The position numbers were made by a program, and so were the translations under genes. This document shows positions 11,158 to 23,900 of a stretch of 64,000 nucleotides of DNA, in pieces. The stretch covers positions 4,061,001-4,125,000 of the forward strand of contig JAJFZO010000094.1 of assembly GCA_021397835.1 (NCBI GenBank), given 5' to 3'. The first letter of the stretch is position 1. Every line of letters begins with the position of its first letter. The notes under the pieces were generated by a model. The model was not told the origin of the DNA, did no database searches, and saw only the letters and a program-made list of their open reading frames with translations. Origin of the DNA: Moringa oleifera. Taxonomy: Eukaryota > Streptophyta > Magnoliopsida > Brassicales > Moringaceae.

Positions 11158-11281
11158 ACCAATTGCTCTTAGTCTTTATCTATATTATAGTTTCCAACAA
11201 AGCTTAAACCCGAATTTATCTTGCTCTGTATTGTATGTTCTCTTCATCTATCTTTCTTGGGGGCTTAACTCTGTTGTTGCT

Positions 11282-11789
11282 ATGGGAAGGTTGCAGCGAG
11301 GTCTGCCTATGAAATAACCTTATTGTTTTATAACCAGTACCCATAAACTCTCTCTTTTAGTTGATCATCGTTTTCTCTGTTTTTTCAGTGATATCATTCT
11401 TCTGTGGCTCGCACAAGAGCAGAAAGTCGTCACTCAGGCAAAATGGTGAGAGCCATGTGGATGATTCGAGTGCCAGAAGGCTTCTTTCGAAGATAAATAG
11501 CAATATCAGTAGCAAAGGTCATTCGATGATGAAGATGATTTCTTGGAGGAAGTCACAAGTAGGAGGAGGAGAAGAAGATTATGATGATGATGATGATGGT
11601 AATGATGAAGCTGTTTGGAGGAAGACGATCATCATGGGAGCACGCTGTCGTCCACTGAATTTTTCCGGGAGAATCCTGGATGATTCCGAAGGAAATCTTT
11701 TACCTGACTTAGTTTATCATGACCAAAGGCCTAAGATCTTTTCTTCAAGAAGTGTTGAATGTGGTCTCAAGTGGGGAGGTCGCAATTAG
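11282..11789 (+). CDS. Small plant protein with acidic low-complexity segment, two exons
   Basis: My model is exon 1 11282-11300, intron 11301-11388 (GT...TTTTTTCAG, 88 bases) and exon 2 11389-11789. It joins MGRLQR to VISFFCGSHKSRKSSLRQNG in frame. Without splicing, the exon 2 frame opens only with TTG, so an ATG-led first exon is needed. The product is about 139 residues. It has a short hydrophobic N-terminus with Cys, a basic Ser-rich part, a poly-Asp block (EEDYDDDDDGND) and a C-terminal block, VWRKTIIMGARCRPLNFSGR followed by ILDDSEGNLLPD. That last block is the conserved mark of a family of small plant proteins of unknown function. A membrane or lipoprotein association is only a guess. 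An alternative acceptor at 11360 would keep the frame open but not join exon 1 in phase. Confidence 0.65.
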
Positions 11790-12950
11790 AATATAGAGTA
11801 ACTTTGTGCTCTACTCTGGCTTGATTAATCATCTGTGATCCAGCAAGTAACTTTTTCTGACTTGGTTTGGTTAATCGTTCATTGTTTATGGTTTATTTTT
11901 TTAATGTTGGATCAACATCTTTATTTATTTAAGTTGGATTTTTTTAAAAAGAATTACAAAGCATGATAATTTCGTAAAATTAATAGTTAAAAATTTTCTT
12001 TTTTTTTTAATTTTCATATTAACAATATCTTTTAAATTTTTATGCAACTTTGAAATAAGAGTATCCTTATCTTTTTCTTTCCCCTTTTCGAGAGAAAATG
12101 CTCCCTTTCCCTCTTTTAAAAAAAAAAAAAAAACTCCATATATAATCTCCATATCATAAGCTTCTTGAATCTATAAATGGCTAATGGGCTATATGTATAT
12201 TGAAGTGCCCTCATGTTTTTTCTTTTTTTTTTTTTAACTTTTTGAGGTAATAACTTATAATTAGAAGGGTAGTTATTTATTGTATTTATTTATATGATTT
12301 ATTTTCTTAATTGCTGCCTTAATTAACTTTGCTGAAAATTAAGGTGTATATGTATGATTGGTAAAAAGAAGAGAAAACACATAGGAAAAGGAAGAGGGGA
12401 AGAAAAAACAGAAAGTCAATTTTGGAAACTAAAACATTTATCTTTTTTGGTTCTCCTAAACTAAGAGAGTCAGGAAAAAAAAAGTGGGACTTTCAATGTT
12501 GTGAAACATGGGCATAGGGATAAATTTTGTAAAGGTTTCCATCTTTTTGTGGTTAGTTTGATGTTATATATTCTAGAAGCCTTATCTTTTCGCTGTAGTC
12601 CATGGCAATATCTATTATTTGTTTTGAAGTGAAGAGTTAAAAAATTTAATAAAATATAATTTCAAATAAATATAAAAATAAAATTATCATATGTTATTTA
12701 ATATAAACTATGAAAAATTGATTAGTTTAATTATAGTTTTAATATTTCAATTTAATTTACATTTTACCTTTATTAAATTATTTTAATTACAATCACAATG
12801 AAAAATTGAAAGCTTGAATAATTAAATGGAAAAAAACATCCTTCCTCTTTTGAGAATCAGAGAAAACTGTTTATATGAAGCAACCACTAATCTTTAGAGG
12901 AAAAAAAAGAGAAGATAAACCCATTTGCTTAAGAAATTCTTCTATGGTTC
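11790..12950. other. AT-rich intergenic region
   Basis: Poly-A and poly-T runs occur near 12000-12010, 12117-12133 and 12222-12236. No gene is seen. Confidence 0.4.
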
Positions 12951-12954
12951 GAAA

Positions 12955-13925
12955 CAATCCTTCAGGTAATGGTACGAGAATTTTGACTTATTGCTTGTAA
13001 TAACAAAGTTGTGATGTTATTGCTTTATGTTAATGACATGTTCATTACTAGTGGCAAGTCAAAAACATGCTTAACAGGGAATTTAATATTAAGGATTTAG
13101 GTCTTGTTAAAATTTTTTTTGATATTCAAATACGAAGGGATAAGAGGATAGGTTACATGAAGTTGTCCCAACAACATTACCTACGTATGGTTGTTAAACA
13201 ATTTTTCATGGATCAATATAAAACCAATGAATATTACTTTAGGAAATCATTTCAAATTATTTGCAAATAGCTGCCTTAAAACTAAATAGGAAAGACAAAA
13301 AAAAAGATTAACATTTTATAGTTTAGTGTAATGAGTTTAGTGATGTACGTCATGATCTATAGTGGGCTTGATAATTGCTATGCACTTAGCTTGCTTAGTA
13401 GATACATGGGTAATGCTAGGAAAGAGCATTGGCAAGTCTTTAATATATCTAAATGGGACTACAAATTATAAATTGATTTATAAGAAAATGGGCCTTGTGT
13501 AACCAAGTTGGTAGGCTATATATAGTTTTTAATTTTGCTGGTCACGAAAATAAAAGAAGATTATTGTCTGCATATGCATGTGTTCATATATCAAGGTTAT
13601 TATGTGAGTTAGATGACTTAACTTCAACTAATTGTAGTATAATGTGTGGTAATAATATAAGGTTTAAGGAAGGAGTCTGATTACTTGGGTTACTTAAGGA
13701 GTTGGGATTATATAGCTAAAATGTGACTATACTTTTTCATAACTAATCAACAATACACTTATGCAAGAATTCAATTCACCATGAGCGTACTAAATATCAA
13801 GTATCATTTCATAAAGGAGAAGACGGAGGATGGCTCCCTTAAGTTGAAAAAGACTCGAACTAAAGATAATCCTTTAAATATGGCCACAAAGGTAGTTCCC
13901 TTTGAAAGTTAAGAGATGCAAGTAG
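12955..13925 (+). pseudogene. Ty1/copia retrotransposon remnant: reverse transcriptase and RNase H part of pol
   Basis: The plus strand, across several frames and stops, preserves the copia order. At about 13015 comes LLLYVNDMFI, the copia counterpart of the YVDDML catalytic box, with the first Asp changed to Asn. Then follow REFNIKDLG, IQIRRDKRIGYMKLSQQHYL, and at about 13345 MYVMIYSGLDNCYALSLLSR with GNARKEHW, the LMYxxxxTRPDI/GKEHW region. From about 13505 there are RNase H-like traces (VGY...NFAGHENKRR). At about 13775 to 13900 the end reads ERTKYQVSFH and, in another frame, KTRTKDNPLNMATKVVP, matching the copia TKDNPADMLTK tail. Many frameshifts and stops show it is long dead. No functional product is expected. 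Confidence 0.8.
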
Positions 13926-14656
13926 TTGCTAAGGATAGGCATTGGATGATGATATGGTTTTGTAATGTAACAGAGTCTACATTAATGCCATGTTACTGAA
14001 TCAATGTAGAGAATGTTGCTAAAAGTGATCCAGCAAAATGACAAAAAAGAATGCCCTAGTTAATCTATTGAAGATAATTTGCTTAGCTAGGCCATATTAG
14101 ATATAACGAGGAGAAGGACCAATAAAAGGTAGTTAGCTAGATGGTATGTTAGGCCATGACAACCTGGAGCTTTCTATAAACCAATATAAAGTTGATTGGA
14201 AGAACAAAGTATTAGTTAGATATAGTTTATATCAAATTAAGAAGTACGAAAAATAATTTATTAAGAGATTATAATATATAGCATTGATTCAAGATTTGGG
14301 AACTGTTGTTTTTTGCTTGGGTTGAAATTTGTTTACGACTTATTGGGCACATTCTTGTTTCTATTTTTAGAAAATTTCGTATTAATTTTTTTTGTTTAGT
14401 GAAAATATTAAGGTTTCAAGTTCTTGAAATGGTTGTAGGTTTGATAGTAAACCATTATAAATCTTATATTTTCTTATCTCATAATTTGTTTTTACTCTTG
14501 ATCATTCAATCATTCCATTCAAAGCACTTTCAAACTAGAAGAACGTAAGATTTGCTATGTATTGATTGATTTTATTGTTCATTTTGGTAATTTTGGGTAA
14601 GTTTACTAATCAAAAAAGGTCCAAGAAAGTTGGTTTGATGTTGCTGAATTACAACA
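13926..14656 (+). mobile_element. Possible degenerate copia LTR next to a PBS-like site
   Basis: This follows the RNase H remnant directly, as a 3' untranslated region and LTR would. It ends ...ttacaaca just before GTGATATCAAAGCC at 14656-14669. That motif resembles the initiator-tRNA-Met primer binding site TGGTATCAGAGC found after copia 5' LTRs. I cannot show a second LTR copy or a target duplication, so the boundaries are approximate. Confidence 0.35.
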
Positions 14657-14689
14657 AGTGATATCAAAGCCTTTTCTCAATTCGATTCT

Positions 14690-15665
14690 CCATCACAGTC
14701 CTCTAATCTTTACTTTTTTCAAAAGCTATCATCTTTGTGTTTCAATAAGTGTATCCACACCTCTCTTGAGTAATCATCTACTAGAAAGCAAATAAAGACA
14801 AAACTCTATCAGTTGGAATTTTTTCAGGTCCCTATAAATTAACATGGACATAGTTCATGATTGCTTTAGATATTTGTTCACTTATAATAGAAAATTTCTA
14901 TCACTACTTCTTTACCAAAATGCATTATTCGTAGTTACCTAACATTGAGATCTGCTTTTCTGTTAATGATCTTTGGCTACTCAATGTCTGCAATCTTTTT
15001 TTACTTATGTAGCCCAATCTTTTATCCCATTCATGGTTGGGTAGCACTTAACGTAAATTCAATGACCATTGCAATAGACCTTGTATAAAATATAGTTTAT
15101 TTTCTTTAACATTCTTTAGGGCCACTAGACACACTTTTAAGACTTTGAGATTCCATTTTGTCAGCTATGAAATTGTATCTTTTTGCATTGAGAATTCTAA
15201 GAGAAATTAGATTTTTTTCTGAATTGAGATATATATCTCACCTCTTTGAGAAGTTTAGTAATGTCATCTTGTAACTGAAAAGCAATAAATCTTATACCTT
15301 AATGTCGCATGATTGATCATTCTTCATGATTACTTTACTTGAATTTGTTTGAATATAGTTCAAAAATAATCCCTCATTAGACACTTGTGGAAGGTGTATG
15401 TAAAATCTGTAATTCCTTTTTTAGTTGTTTAAAAAACAAAAGATCTCCTTTGTCGGCCAACCATGATAATAATAACTTTCTTTCCCTATTGTTCTTATTG
15501 TGTTTTCCATGGTTCTTTACAAAATCTTTTAACATAATCCACCTTACCATAATGGTAGCATTTCCTTTTAGCACCCATAGCTTGGATTTGGTGGGAATTT
15601 TTTGTTTATCTTTTGCTACGTCTTTATTTGTGATTGTTTTCTCTTTTTTCACCTTCCTTTCATTA
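14690..15665 (-). pseudogene. Ty1/copia retrotransposon remnant: gag, protease and integrase N-part, minus strand
   Basis: Read on the minus strand from 15665 downward, this fragment shows a degraded gag zinc-knuckle region (about 15580-15480: LWVLKGNATIM then KDFVKNHGKHNKNNRE, where the Cys are largely lost). Next comes a protease/pre-integrase zone near 15330-15220 (KNDQSCDIKGIRF, then TKLLKEVRYISQF, like the copia NDxSCKVxGIG...VRHVP line). Last is an integrase start near 14870-14710 (NYVHVNL, stop, GPEK, then VFICFLVDDYSREVWIHLLK, matching copia FVTFIDDYSRKVWVYLLK). Stops and frameshifts are present throughout. This half complements the RT/RNase H half at 12955-13925 but lies on the opposite strand. 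Confidence 0.78.
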
Positions 15666-18330
15666 TGAGTCCATTAAATTTGTCATCCTTGGCCTATATT
15701 TTATCCTTAATTTTTTAAAAAAAATTAAAAGTATTTTTTAATTTTTTAAATATTTAAAAATAATTTAATAAATAATATACTTTATTTTGAGTTTATCCAT
15801 CAAATTTGAATAAATTTTAACTTATAAGTTATTTTTTATAAAAATTTTAAAATATTACTATTATAAAATTAAAAAATATTTTTAATACCAAAAATTTTTG
15901 AAATTTTTTGTCATAATATATTAAGTATTTATTTAGATTTATAAAAAAATTTAAATAAAAATTTATTACATTAGATACCAAATTTAAATATCTCTAAATT
16001 TAAATTTTTTAATAAAATTTAAATAGAACCATATTAAAATATTGAGAATACAATTGAATGAATTTATAATTTATGATTCAAATTTTTATAAAAAAACATA
16101 TAATTTAAATTTTTTTATTATATATGTACTTAAAAATCTGTGTTTCACATTTAAGTTTTACAAAGCATTGGAATTTATAAATTGGATAAATTAAAGAAAA
16201 TGCAAAAAAAAAAAATCAATGTAATTTATCCATCTATCATATGACCAAAATAAAAAAGTAAATATCATAAAAAGTATAATGATATAAAACATAACAATAA
16301 CCCTAATTTTTCAAAGTTATCGATGGATTATTTTAGTCAAACATATAGATATTGTAGTTTGGTTAATGAAGAATCTAATGGGACTTTTAGAATTAATAAA
16401 TTAAATTAAATTAACATGATTAGTTCAAAACTATATGGTTAATATGGCTTATCCGTAAGCTTAATTTGTAAAACCATAAAAAACGATTTTTATTGGTTCC
16501 TTTCTCAAGCTTTCGTGAGGACTGATGCAACAAGCGTCACATAAATTTTATGTGAGTTAATTTCATTAGTTATTTATTAATAATAAATTTAAATTAAATT
16601 AAATTTTAATTTAAATAGTTATTAAAAAATTAAAAATATTTTTTATTGAAATAATAAAAAATAAGTCAAATAAATTTCACTTTTAACTCGAGTCCATCCT
16701 TAATTTTAAATAATTTTTGATTTATTAGTTATTTTTTATAATTTTTAAAATTTTAATAAATATAATTTTTTTAAAAAATATTTTTAGTATTAAAAAATTT
16801 TAATTTTTTTAAATAATAGTTTGAATATTTTTTGTACTTATAAAAAATTTTAAGATTACATTTATAATACATGATCTTCAATTTAAATATTTTTAATTTT
16901 TAATTTTTTAATAAACTTTTCAAATTAGTAAATCAAGATTATTTTTTATATTGAATATAGTTCAAAATTTTAAATAATATTTATTCTTATCTTTTTTCAT
17001 TAATTGCAAAGAATATAGTATAAATAAATAAATAGTTTTTTAATATATAAACTAAAGTTAAAAAATGAAACACCCAATAAACTAAGGTCTTCATATTTTC
17101 AATATCCTGAATGTACAGTAGTTTTAGCTGAATTTTTAACACAACATTAAAATTAATAAAAATCTAATAATAACATATAATTTTAACATATAAAGTAATG
17201 ATTTCAATAAAAGTTTAAGGTTAAATATAAATATCTTTTTATTAGAGAATGAATAAATTAGATGAGCTTAGATTATTATTTAAAATAAACTAACCTTTTG
17301 AAAATGTAATATATATATATATATATATGTAAATTTAAAAAATAAAAAATATGAAAATCACAAGTAGTTTTTTAAAACTTTATTTTAAACTAATATTTGA
17401 TAAATTTTTTTGAAAATTTGGTTTTGTAATACTTGACATAAGTTATTATATTTTAAAATTTATGAATGAAAATCAACTGGGAAAATATTGATGAAATGTA
17501 TTTGATTATTAAACCTCATATATTTAATGAAAATTATTAAATTTTATGTTAAATGAAAATTTGCTAAATAAAATTTAGTTTGAACCATTTAATAATCTAA
17601 TTAGACTGATGAAAATATGACTCAATTTTAATTTATTTAACGGGTCAAAAAAATCAATCATTATATAATTTAAATTCAAAATTTAAGATTAAAATTTAAT
17701 TTTTTAAAATAAATTAATTTCACATATCTTATTTAATTAGTAAAATCAAACCTAATCCTATCGGATTAGATAGCAAAGAAATCATCTCGCAAATCACAAA
17801 CTCTTTAACAACACTTATATCTCATTTAGTCCTGGTTTTAGTCAACAAATAAAATAAGAAACATTTTTGCTATTCCACACTTTTATGTGTGAAAAGAATA
17901 ATTCTTTTTTTTTCTCTCTCTCTTTTTCACTTTCATCCTCGTAATTATTCATCCTTTGAACTTTTCTATCTTCTTCCTTTTCTTCCTAACATTTGACCCT
18001 ATTCAGTTTTGCCATGACATAACAACCCCTGAAAGCTGTGCAACTTTACATATCTCACACTATGAATAAAAAGCAATCAGTAGCATCCCAAAATTCAAGC
18101 CTGCAATGAATTTTGAGTAGAAATTTGGTAACCATATATTCCTATGAACAAGACAAAGTAATATATACAAATATCCGTAACATTAGGATGATGTTAGGTG
18201 TAGATTATTATTCTAATCCTTTAGATTCTTCTCGATCAGAAATATATTAGAGAAGTGTTGACAAAGACCGACATATTAACTAACATGAATATAATAATAG
18301 GCTGCTAAAAAATTAGGAACTGCATTTGTA
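15666..18330. other. Very AT-rich gene-free block with internal degenerate duplication
   Basis: Poly-A/T-rich DNA without coding signal. The segment near 15820-15900 (taagttattttttata...) recurs in diverged form near 16728-16800, about 900 bases on. An AT microsatellite lies at 17309-17329. The stretch around 16490-16560 is less AT-rich but shows no feature. Confidence 0.45.
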
Positions 18331-18737
18331 ATTCTTGCTTGAATGTGAAAGTAAAGGCAAATGATATTTTCAGACCAGAAACAGAGCTTCTTCAAAGCAA
18401 AATAGCAACTTCAAGGACCAATACATGTATATATACAACAAAGCTTGCAGCACTCAGTGTCTACATTTGCACGCTGAAGAACTACAAGTCTTTTTTGTCT
18501 CACTTTCTTTTCCACTTCTACTCCCCATCACTACAATGGAACAGATTTTTTGTACAGAAAAATTACAGACACACATTTAAGCTACCTGCTATGGTATTTA
18601 CAACTACTTTGAGAAACTGCTTGAGAGATAACAACAAAATCAGCTGTATGCCATGTTTCATGCGTAAAAAAGTCACAAATGATGGCATTTTTGGTGGCTG
18701 CTTGCTTCATTTGATGCAGAGTACAAGTTTACTGCCA

Positions 18738-20880
18738 TCAGGGGGCTACCTCAAAAGGAATTTCTGCCTCTTCAACAAAACTCACTCGTCTCTGCCAATT
18801 TATGTGACCAAGCAGAGGGTATTAATATCATCTCCAATAATTTTTGCAATGAAGAACAAAGATTACATGTGAAATTATTTTTTCTTTTCAAAGCTTTTTA
18901 CATGGGAAATCTCTTTAAATTGTTAGGTAAGTTCCACTTTCATGTTTCAATTACCAAAACAACCTGTGTACTCCAAGGATTTAATATGATTAAGTTATAG
19001 ATTAATTGTATAAGTTTCTAATGAATGATGTATGATTTGTCCTAGACAGGATGATGTAAGTCAAAGTAGATAGGAAATACTAGGAAGAGCTTTGTCATTG
19101 TGTTTGGACTACTATGGTCTACAAGATGGGAAAAGAGATGAAAGTGACACAAAGCTTAAACAAAGTTCTAGAGAACCTTTTGTACCATCTACAGATGCAG
19201 TGGCCCCTTTGTGCTTCAATTGCTTGGTGCCCTTTCCATTAAATAATTGGCATTAGGGTTCTTCCCTAATAGTATACCAGAGCTCGCTAAGATTGCTTTG
19301 TAGAAAACAAAATAAGGGTAAGAGGACGAAAGAGCAAAAAATAAGAAGAAGCAAAATGGTAATTGTTTTAGCCTATTGAATGAGACGAAAGTGAAAGAAA
19401 AATGAAAACTTTTGAAAGTTCAATGCTCTGTTTAGGAGAATTTCACAGAAAAACCTGTTTTAACTTTTCTTTTCACCAAACATGCAGTTGGTAGATCAAT
19501 GTTTTTCTCTTCTTTTCTCGTTTTTATATCCTTCTTGTTTGGTCTCACTTATGTTATATTTTCTCTCTGCTTTGTCTCCTACCAATCATACCCCAAAAGT
19601 CAGATTTGGACTGCCCTAACATGATTCACAATAATGGAGGTAGGAGTTGTGTCACCTTCTTTGCTTCTACTTGTCTCTATCCCCTTTGTGCTAACAGTTA
19701 ACAACTAAACAACTTCCAATAGATTTCTCAACCAATGCAAAGAAATAGCAATGGAACCTATGATGACCAAAAAGAAGGCCATGAATTAGTCTTAGGCTTT
19801 TACATTACCGCACTAACCATTTGATTTCTAAGATTCTAAGTTTGGAGAATTTAAGTTTAAGTTATGTTTGGCTCCAGAGAAAAAGTGAAAAGATAAATAG
19901 TAAGAGAACAAATGTGAAGAATACAAAAGAAAAAACATATTCATTTTTTCTGTAGAGGTGCTTGAGAAAAATAATGAAAGAATAGGAAGAATTTGACACT
20001 AAATTGACAAAGTTAAAAACACACTATCCTTTTTCAGTTGTTATGTTTAATCTTTAAGATTTATCACATGAAAAGAAAATGTGCAAATGTTTTCATTTCC
20101 TTTTTTCTTCCTTTTCTTTCCTACCAAGCGCTGAAAGGAAAATTATTCTTTCCCTTCTTTCACATCTTTTCATTAATGACAGCCTCTAAGTGGTGAACCG
20201 ACAGTTTTTTAACATGTTCATAGTGAAATTGAATTATAGCAAACAGAATCGAAACGAGCATGCCAAATTAAATGGAAATTGAAGCAATTTGGAACAAAAA
20301 ATACCTTAGGCGCCTTGAAATTTTCCCCAATACTAGGAAGACCCGGTTTCTGGTGGCCAACCTCATCGACGTCGCCGGAACTTCCCATGTAAAGATCAAT
20401 GATCTTCTGCGCCACCTCCGCACCGTCCTTGCTCTCTTTCATCAACTTGGCGACTTGGGCCTTGGGCAGCCTCACTTTCACCCGCACCGGCCCGGGCCCA
20501 TCGGACACTTGACCCGACGGATCCCGAACAACGGCAAGATCCGAAACCGTTCTCCGCGACAGCATCAGGCATTCGAGCCGGTCCTTGGCACTCATGTGAA
20601 TACCCGATCTCACCCTCCTGTGCGGTAGCTTCTCCTCGGGAACCGTCGGAATCTCCACCAGGAAGTATACCTTCTTGGGCTTCAAATCTTGCTCCGGCTC
20701 CAACGGCTTGGCCCGAATGCCGAAATGCTTAACCGCCTCCGAAGCCAACAGTACGTGACCCGGGTAGTCCTTAATTACATCCCTCACCTTCGCAGGCGTC
20801 TTCAGCTTGAATGTTTCGCCATCGATTCTCATTATCTCCGCCCTCCTCCTCCGTCCTCCTCCCACTATAATGTTCCCCAT
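18738..20880 (-). CDS. PADRE-domain (DUF4228) protein, two exons
   Basis: Exon 1 is 20305-20880 and exon 2 is 18738-18791, joined across a 1513-base GT-AG intron (AAG|GTATTT ... TTGGCAG|AGACGA, phase 0). The product is 209 residues starting MGNIIVGGG. An in-frame extension upstream lacks the family's usual MGN start, so I begin at 20880. The order is typical of plant DUF4228/PADRE proteins: an N-terminal block with IDGETFKLKTPAKVRDVIKD then HVLLASEAVKHFGIRAKPLE, an LKPKKVYFLVEIP strand, a disordered middle with RVRSGIHMSAKDRLE, RLPKAQVAKLMKESKD, and the short C-terminal motif RRVSFVEEAEIPFEVAP, which exon 2 supplies. The family responds to pathogens and abiotic stress, but its biochemical function is unknown. 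The first exon is distinctly GC-rich. Confidence 0.9.
18792..20304 (-). other. Long intron of the PADRE gene
   Basis: AT-rich, with no element termini recognised. Reading on past the donor gives only a short tail, KVFFVPNCFNFHLIW and beyond, that lacks the conserved C-terminal motif. An unspliced model would therefore be wrong. Confidence 0.8.
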
Positions 20881-20945
20881 CTCTCTCTCGCTCTCGTTAT
20901 CCCTTTCTCTCAAAGCTTACCGTTTCAGATATCGTCACGGAGTGA

Positions 20946-20957
20946 TATTATATATAC
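20946..20957 (-). promoter_or_regulatory. TATA box of the PADRE gene
   Basis: On the minus strand this reads GTATATATAATA, about 66 bases upstream of the chosen ATG. It is followed by a CT/GA-rich leader. Confidence 0.5.
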
Positions 20958-23900
20958 TGTGGTGAGATTGAAGGCGTCCGTGTGAAAAGCTGAAGAACTC
21001 AAATCTGCTACGACTGAATGGAATCTGCATTGGGCCATGCCCACTAATCATGGCGTCTTATCAACTTTAAATTTCGTATTTTTAATTTAATTTTTTTGAG
21101 GGTGGCGAATGGCTATGAAGCAAAAGTGGCGGCTGCGATGTAGCTTTAATATTTTTCCATGCGTTTTCATGTAAAAGTAGGAGCTCGTGGGGCAACAGTT
21201 TGGTGCGCGTGTGCTTTGATTCACTGGGAGCTCGCGATTTTGGATAAGCATGAAAGGTAGAAGAAAATACAAGAAAAAATTGTGACAATGATTTGGAAAG
21301 TGAAGGGAAGATGATATTAGGGTAATGTTGACAACTTTCGGTTTTATTTTTTTTAAATATATTTTTATTTTTAAATTTTTAAAATAAATTTTAATTTATA
21401 TTGAATTAAATTAAATTTTATTAAAAATTTAAAAATATTAAAAATATTTATATTACAAAAATTTTGTAATAAATTTTTATTTAAAAATTTTTATGAATGT
21501 AAAAAATATTTAAATGTTACAAAAATAAAATATTAAAATATTAAAATATATTTAAAAATTTATATTATTAAATATTTAAAATTTTATTAATAAAAAATTA
21601 TTTAAATTTTAAAAATAAAGTGTGAAATTTCAGTAATTTTGTAGGTATTTTAATAATAAAATACTTCTGATTTTTCATAACTATTTTAATTAAAATTTGA
21701 TTTAAATAAAATCAATAGATTAGAGAGTTTGATTAAATATATTTTCAAAATAAATATTTAATTTTAAAAAATAAAATCTAAAATTTTAAATAACTTTTAC
21801 ATATGATTTTAATTTAACTCATTTATGATGGTCATACAAGTCACTCTTATAATTTAGAGTTTTTACAATAAATATAAAAAATTAAAATAAATATTAAAAT
21901 ATTTAAAAAATTATGTGAATTGTAATTTTAATTTTATTATTTTTACTTTTTTAATTGTACATTCAAATTTTTAATTTGAGTGCATTTAAATCTTACTAAA
22001 AAAATTAAAAAATTGAGATACTAAAATTAAGGATCTTATAAAAAAATTAACTTGAAAATTGATATGGATGTTAAAAAAAAATAAAAACTGTAATTATAAA
22101 ATTTGAATTTATTAAAAAAATTAAAGATATTTTTTTAGTAGTAAATTTAGAAAAACTTATAAAAAAAAACCCATGAATCAAAAATTATTTAAATTTAAGT
22201 AATGAACTTAAAATAAAATACATAATTTATTTTAGTTATTTTGAGGTATTTTAATAAAAAAATATTATTAATTTTTATAAATAATTTTAGCTAAAGTTCA
22301 AATTAAATCAATCAAAACTTTAGATATATAATTAAAAAATTAAAATGATGAAATTTAAATTAAAATCTAAGAAAGTTTAAATATTTTTTATATTCATCCA
22401 AAATTTTATACTAAATTAATTTTTAATTGAATCATTACATTAAATTAATCTAAATTAAAATTTTAAACATAAAATTGAAGTAATTTTTATATAATAAAAT
22501 TTAAATTGAAAAACAGACTTAGTGTATATATATATATACCTACTTTTTCTTGCATTCACTTTGATATTATGATTCAATTTAATCAATGATTTATGGATGT
22601 ATCATATGATACTCAGCAAAGCATAAAAGAACCTTACCTATTTTGGGATCGGGTATTAAATAATTTTTTGATTATTATTATATTAATATTATAATATTCA
22701 TAATATGTAATTTTTGAATAACAAGTACCAAAATATTATCATAGAGTACCAATTACACACATCACATGCAAAGACATATTTATCAATAACTTTGGATCAA
22801 GAACCAAGAATAAAAAAATAAAAAAAAAATTTAATAAATAGGATCCATTTGCAGTTCTTAGAATTGACTTTGATCACGTGATATAAATTTTATTTGAAGA
22901 ATAAAAGAATATAATCAAAATTTCTCTGAGCATAGATCCAATGCAACTAAAACTAATCTCGAGATTCATACCCACGTTCAACTGTACAAAGCATGTGCCA
23001 ATTTCAAGAACCATGCACATTAATTTTCAATTCAAAGTAGATAGTTAATTAGTAAATCACCGGTTTAATTAACCATAGTATATTAGAGTTTCATACTTTA
23101 ATTTTAGTTACAGTAATGATGCTTTGACCATGGCTCATGTTCATATGGTAAATGTGAATGGATAGAATTGATCAAACTTTCAAAGTATATATTCAACATT
23201 AGACGTTTACATGAATATAGTTGGAAGAACCATTCTCCGGTCTCTACTTATGTATAATTTATCCCTTGCATGGAGTTTCTTCCCATTATCATTGCTTCAT
23301 CCCCATAGAACTTTCCATATATTTTTAATGTTTGAAAAATATATTTCATTTTTATTGCTTTTCCTAGAGAGTACAAATCGTTCTTGCTTAAAGTTAATTA
23401 TGCCATTGCTTTTGCCCATAATAGTCTTTGAAAATTTTTGTTGCTATATATGATTTACACAATTTGCACAAATTTATAATAATATTTTTTTTAAAAAAAT
23501 TGAGTTGTCGGTGACTGTTTTGTATAAATTGGTAAGCTCATCGTGTTCAACGAAAATGTCTAGAGGGATATTTACTCATTCAAATTCAAATTTAATATGT
23601 ATAATATTATGCAAGCGATATTGATGTTCTTTTGACTAGGAATATGCAAGGATGTTTCTATTCGAACGCTATGCTTGCTAATTTTCTACTATAATGTTAC
23701 ATAAGTTTTATTGTCCAAGTTTTACCGAGTCAAAATTTTTTAAATGCATCTCCAAGTCCCTCTTTGTTTAAGTTCAAGCAGTGCGATCAAAACATAGGGT
23801 CACATTTATTTTGCAATAAACCAAGCCAAACTCAATAAAATTTAATGATAAACATAATTTGATAAATTTAATTTGTTTATTAATCAATAAAAATAATAAT

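Noticed and set aside
15387..15668. Plus-strand 93-codon frame
   Set aside because: It is the complement of the copia gag remnant, with hydrophobic low-complexity content only.
18339..18872. A 177-codon plus-strand open frame
   Set aside because: It lies antisense to the PADRE last exon and 3' UTR, begins in low-quality sequence and has no domain; the minus-strand exon explains the region better.
20272..20985. Plus-strand frames of 118 and 98 codons
   Set aside because: They are shadows of the GC-rich PADRE exon 1 on the opposite strand.
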